A stretch of 64,000 nucleotides of DNA from Methylobacterium sp. J-030 (GTDB lineage Bacteria; Pseudomonadota; Alphaproteobacteria; Rhizobiales; Beijerinckiaceae). Under the pieces are notes generated by a model. It did no database searches. It had not been told where the DNA came from and saw nothing but the letters and a program-made list of their open reading frames with translations. Numbering within the stretch: position 1 is the first letter of the stretch; every line of letters starts with the position of its first letter. Where the stretch lies: the NCBI RefSeq assembly GCF_022829545.1, contig NZ_JAKSYM010000313.1, forward strand, positions 62,001-126,000, in the 5' to 3' direction. Made by a program: the position numbers and the translations under genes. Shown in pieces: positions 61,217 through 64,000 of the stretch.

Positions 61217-62170
61217 ATGACGACACTCCTCTTCGTCGAGCACGGCAACGGCCAGATCAAGGACGGCACGCTCAAGGCGCTGACGGCGGCCAAGGACATC
61301 GGCGCGCCGATCCACGCCCTCGTGCTCGGGTCTGGGTCGAAGGCCGTCGCGGACTCCGCCGCCAAGCTCGACGGCGTCGAGAAGGTTCTGATCGCCGAGG
61401 ACGCCGTCTACGACCATGATCTGGCCGAGCCGGTCGGCGCCCTGATCGCTTCGATCGCCGAGCCCTACGACACCATCATCGCCTCGGCCTCGACCACGGG
61501 CAAGAACGTGCTGCCGCGCGTCGCAGCGCTGCTCGATGTGGCGCAGGTCTCCGACATCATAAAGGTCGTGGCGCCGGACACCTTCGAGCGGCCGATCTAT
61601 GCCGGCAACGCGATCCAGACCGTGCAGACCCCCGCGAGCAAGCGGGTCGTCACCGTGCGCACTGCGGCCTTCAAGGCCACCGGCGAGGGCGGTTCCACGG
61701 CCGCGGTCGAGCCGGTCTCCGCCGCCGCGCCGCAAGCGGCCGGTTCGAGTTTCAAGGGCGAGGAGATCGCCAAGTCCGACCGTCCGGAACTGTCCTCGGC
61801 CCGGATCATCGTCTCGGGCGGGCGGTCGCTCGGATCCTCGGACAAGTTCCACGAGCTGATCGAGCCGCTGGCCGATACCCTCGGCGCCGCCGTGGGCGCC
61901 TCCCGCGCCGCCGTGGACGCCGGCTACGCGCCGAACGACTGGCAGGTCGGTCAGACCGGCAAGGTCGTGGCGCCCGATCTCTACGTGGCGGTCGGCATCT
62001 CCGGCGCGATCCAGCACCTCGCCGGCATGAAGGACTCGAAGGTCATCGTCGCCATCAACAAGGACGAGGATGCGCCGATCTTCCAGGTCGCGGATTACGG
62101 GCTCGTCGGCGACCTGTTTCAGGTCGTTCCGGAACTGCAATCGGAAATCAGCAAGGCGAAGGGTCAGTAA
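61217..62170 (+). CDS. etfA: Electron transfer flavoprotein alpha subunit
   Basis: This 317-residue FAD-binding subunit begins [20 protein letters not shown]. The C-terminal FAD domain has [60 protein letters not shown] and [20 protein letters not shown], all canonical. It forms the heterodimer with EtfB upstream. Confidence 0.96.
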   Translation: MTTLLFVEHGNGQIKDGTLKALTAAKDIGAPIHALVLGSGSKAVADSAAKLDGVEKVLIAEDAVYDHDLAEPVGALIASIAEPYDTIIASASTTGKNVLPRVAALLDVAQVSDIIKVVAPDTFERPIYAGNAIQTVQTPASKRVVTVRTAAFKATGEGGSTAAVEPVSAAAPQAAGSSFKGEEIAKSDRPELSSARIIVSGGRSLGSSDKFHELIEPLADTLGAAVGASRAAVDAGYAPNDWQVGQTGKVVAPDLYVAVGISGAIQHLAGMKDSKVIVAINKDEDAPIFQVADYGLVGDLFQVVPELQSEISKAKGQ

Positions 62171-62356
62171 CGGGCGGGACGTCTCGCCGGTCATACGGCG
62201 CGGTCATTCTCGCCCCGTGCGACAGGGCGGGTTCCTTCCGCGTCGGTGATTGGTCTAGAAGGCAGCGACGACGGAATAGCAGGCCGTCGTTTTGGCGCAG
62301 TCCGTCGAGTCCGGCGGCCGTGCATCGGCAACGGCATCAGGGGCACAGGTCGGTCA

Positions 62357-63238
62357 ATGGAGATGGAGATCAAGCGGGTCGGCATCATCGGCGCGGGCCA
62401 GATGGGCAGCGGCATCGCGCAGGTCTGCGCAGCGGCCGGTCTCGATGTCCTGCTCAACGACCGCGATTCGGTCCGCCTCGAGAACGGGCTCGGCTTGATC
62501 GAGGGCAACTTCAACCGGCTCGTCTCCAAGGGCACCCTGTCCGAGGAGAACGTCCGCGAGGCCCGGGCGCGCATCGCTCCGGCTCGGGACTTCGACGCCC
62601 TCGGCCCCTGTGACCTCGTGATCGAAGCCGCGACCGAGAACGAGGCGACCAAGCGCGAGATCTTCTCGACGCTGTGCCAGTCCCTGCGGCCCGAGGCGCT
62701 GGTTGCGACCAACACCTCGTCGATCTCGATCACCCGGCTCGCCGCCGCGACGGACCGGCCGGAGAAATTCATCGGGATCCACTTCATGAACCCGGTGCCG
62801 GTGATGCAGCTCGTCGAGCTGATCCGTGGCATCGCCACCGAGGATACGACCTACGAGGCGGCCAAGGCATTCATCGCCAAGCTGGGTAAGACTTCGACGA
62901 TGTCGGAGGATTTCCCGGCCTTCATCGTCAACCGAATCCTGCTGCCGATGATCAATGAGGCGATCTATACGCTCTACGAGGGCGTCGGATCGGTGGAGTC
63001 GATCGACACCGCCATGAAGCTTGGTGCGAACCATCCGATGGGTCCGCTTCAGCTCGCCGATTTCATCGGCCTCGATACGTGCCTCTCGGTAATGCAGGTT
63101 CTGTATGAGGGACTGGCGGATTCGAAATACCGCCCCTGCCCGCTGCTCGTAAAGTATGTCGAGGCCGGATGGCTCGGCCGGAAGGCGAAGCGCGGCTTCT
63201 ACGACTATCGCGGGCCGACGCCGGTTCCCACCCGTTGA
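62357..63238 (+). CDS. hbd: 3-hydroxybutyryl-CoA dehydrogenase
   Basis: This 293-residue enzyme has an NAD-binding Rossmann motif (VGIIGAGQMGSGIAQVCAAA), catalytic residues in SSISITRLAAATDRPEKFIG and HFMNPVPVMQLVELIRGIAT (catalytic His), and the C-terminal dimer domain (DFPAFIVNRILLPMINEAIY, ANHPMGPLQLADFIGLDTCL). It interconverts 3-hydroxybutyryl-CoA and acetoacetyl-CoA. Placement after etfBA, separated by about 190 bases, is the same as in many alphaproteobacteria. ATGs at 62357 and 62363 are both possible starts. Confidence 0.94.
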   Translation: MEMEIKRVGIIGAGQMGSGIAQVCAAAGLDVLLNDRDSVRLENGLGLIEGNFNRLVSKGTLSEENVREARARIAPARDFDALGPCDLVIEAATENEATKREIFSTLCQSLRPEALVATNTSSISITRLAAATDRPEKFIGIHFMNPVPVMQLVELIRGIATEDTTYEAAKAFIAKLGKTSTMSEDFPAFIVNRILLPMINEAIYTLYEGVGSVESIDTAMKLGANHPMGPLQLADFIGLDTCLSVMQVLYEGLADSKYRPCPLLVKYVEAGWLGRKAKRGFYDYRGPTPVPTR

Positions 63239-63252
63239 TCGGATAGGAAACA

Positions 63253-63275
63253 GGGCGGCGCGCGTGCGACCGCCC
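63253..63275. terminator. Hairpin between convergent hbd and the anchored-tail gene
   Basis: GGGCGG (63253-63258) pairs with CCGCCC (63270-63275), with further possible pairs inside (CGCG, loop around GTGCGA). It begins 14 bases after the hbd stop and ends 10 bases before the 3' end of the minus-strand gene, so it may serve both. No T run is present. Confidence 0.45.
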
Positions 63276-63285
63276 CATTCATCGG

Positions 63286-63588
63286 CTACTTCGCAGAGCC
63301 GTTCGCCCCCGGCTGAGCCGGCTGCGGATAGGATGGGTTGCCGCCCGGCACGCCGGTGCTGTTCGACGGCGACGCGGAACCGGACTGGCCGTTGACCGAG
63401 CCCGTCACCTCGCGCCGTGACGCGTCCTGGCTCTGGCTGGCATAGTCCTTCGGCGCATTCGCACCGTTCCAGGTCAGCAGGCCGACGGTGGCGATCGCCA
63501 GCAGCACGAGGCTCGCGACCAGCACCCAGAGCACGGACTTGCCGCGCTCGCCCTGCCGGCTTTCCTGCGGGTTCAATCTCTCGGCCAT
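63286..63588 (-). CDS. Single-pass membrane protein with Pro/Ser/Gly-rich tail
   Basis: This 100-residue protein from ATG 63588 has a basic N-terminus (MAERLNPQESRQGERGK), one membrane helix (SVLWVLVASLVLLAIATVGL) and a disordered periplasmic tail (VNGQSGSASPSNSTGVPGGN, PAQPGANGSAK). No family is recognised; such short anchored proteins are common in Methylobacterium. An upstream in-frame ATG (63705) would add 39 residues of unlikely composition. Confidence 0.6.
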   Translation of the reverse strand: MAERLNPQESRQGERGKSVLWVLVASLVLLAIATVGLLTWNGANAPKDYASQSQDASRREVTGSVNGQSGSASPSNSTGVPGGNPSYPQPAQPGANGSAK

Positions 63589-63701
63589 CTGCACACATCC
63601 TCGTCTGCCGGACGCAACACGCGGAGGTGCGGTCTGCGACACGATCCCGTTACCGGCCGCCAACGCGGGGCCGGTGAAGCGGGTTCCTGCCGGCGGGGCG
63701 G

Positions 63702-64000
63702 TCAACGGCCGGTGGTCAGCAGGATCTTGCCGAGATGGGCGCTCGATTCCATCAGCGCATGCGCCTCCTGGGCCTTCTCCAGCGGGAAGGTGGCGTGTGT
63801 GACGGTTCGGATCCGCCCGGCATCGAGTTCTGGCCAGACGTCCCGGCGCAAGCCCTCGGCGATCGCGGCCTTGTCGGCCTTCGGCCGGGGGCGCAGCGTA
63901 GACCCGGTGAACGTCAGGCGGTTGCGCATGATCGGCGTGATGTTCAGCCCGTCGACCTTGTAGCCGCCCATGAGCGCGATCATCACCAGCCGCCCGTCCG
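63702..64000 (-). CDS. Quinone oxidoreductase/zinc-binding dehydrogenase, C-terminal part (runs off the window)
   Basis: The visible C-terminal 100 or so residues read LVMIALMGGYKVDGLNITPI, MRNRLTFTGSTLRPRPKADK and FPLEKAQEAHALMESSAHLG, then KILLTTGR and stop. This is the end of the medium-chain dehydrogenase/reductase fold, closest to NADPH:quinone oxidoreductase (QOR, PIG3-like) proteins. The NAD(P)-binding core lies beyond position 64000. Confidence 0.8.
   Translation of the reverse strand, partial: DGRLVMIALMGGYKVDGLNITPIMRNRLTFTGSTLRPRPKADKAAIAEGLRRDVWPELDAGRIRTVTHATFPLEKAQEAHALMESSAHLGKILLTTGR

Noticed and set aside
1..64000. Insertion sequence or transposase genes as the cause of the gene decay
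   Set aside because: No transposase or integrase motif was recognised on either strand. Only the short hairpin repeat family was found.

Overview
The window is a high-GC alphaproteobacterial chromosome segment. Gene content suggests a member of the Hyphomicrobiales, most likely Methylobacteriaceae. The basis is the tRNA-Phe/yacG/maf grouping, a TIGR02302-type membrane protein, an intracellular PHA depolymerase, etfBA with 3-hydroxybutyryl-CoA dehydrogenase, and HWE-type and PAS-rich histidine kinases. The genus is an inference from content; nothing in the sequence names it.

Layout. 1-6.5 kb is an eroded accessory zone: a dead Crp/Fnr regulator, an intact exported pentapeptide-repeat protein, a decayed sulfur-oxidation remnant (truncated soxB, two intact periplasmic DsrE-like proteins, a frameshifted GlcG/HbpS-type protein) and a stray PEP-CTERM-like tail. 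6.5-18.3 kb is the most interesting part, a compact island of twelve genes in three tightly packed transcription units. It holds an rSAM/selenodomain-associated glycosyltransferase (TIGR04282-like), a GT87-like polytopic glycosyltransferase, two radical SAM/SPASM enzymes, a GT2 glycosyltransferase, a DoxX-like protein, a PhnD/PhnC/PhnE-like ABC importer whose binding protein resembles the putative selenate-binding family, a HAD-IIA protein, selenophosphate synthase SelD and a nucleoside phosphorylase. I read it as selenium uptake plus activation feeding an uncharacterised selenium-containing (possibly glycosylated or nucleoside-derived) product.

18.4-25 kb carries redox genes: a small Cys-pair protein, a Tat-exported sulfite oxidase, a KatE-type catalase and a molybdopterin oxidoreductase. 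25.4-28.8 kb is a block of acquired appearance (LysR, two alpha/beta hydrolases, a SnoaL-like protein). 28.9-36 kb holds a nitrile-hydratase/thiocyanate-hydrolase relic, a BASS symporter with a divergent LysR, an RpiR regulator, a truncated RND adaptor, a COG4705 membrane protein and UppP. 36.4-39.2 kb is a PAS hybrid histidine kinase. 39.4-47 kb is a zinc-homeostasis island: TonB receptor, Zur, CobW GTPase, DUF1826, ZIP and candidate Zur operators. Several of its members are broken (cobW by an in-frame TAA, DUF1826 by a frameshift, DUF1007 and a second TonB receptor truncated). 47-52 kb has an L,D-transpeptidase-like gene, a nickel/cobalt permease relic and an HWE kinase with its response regulator.

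52.5-64 kb is conserved core with no broken genes: tRNA-Phe, yacG, maf, phaZ, the TIGR02302 protein, a twin-TM protein, PagL-like lipid A deacylase, PduO-type cobalamin adenosyltransferase, etfB, etfA, hbd and the C-terminal part of a quinone oxidoreductase. A decayed, dispersed intergenic repeat (cores GGCCGAAAGCTGCCGGTC and AAGCGGACA) occurs at least seven times across the accessory part. No rRNA, CRISPR array, intact transposase or replication origin was recognised.
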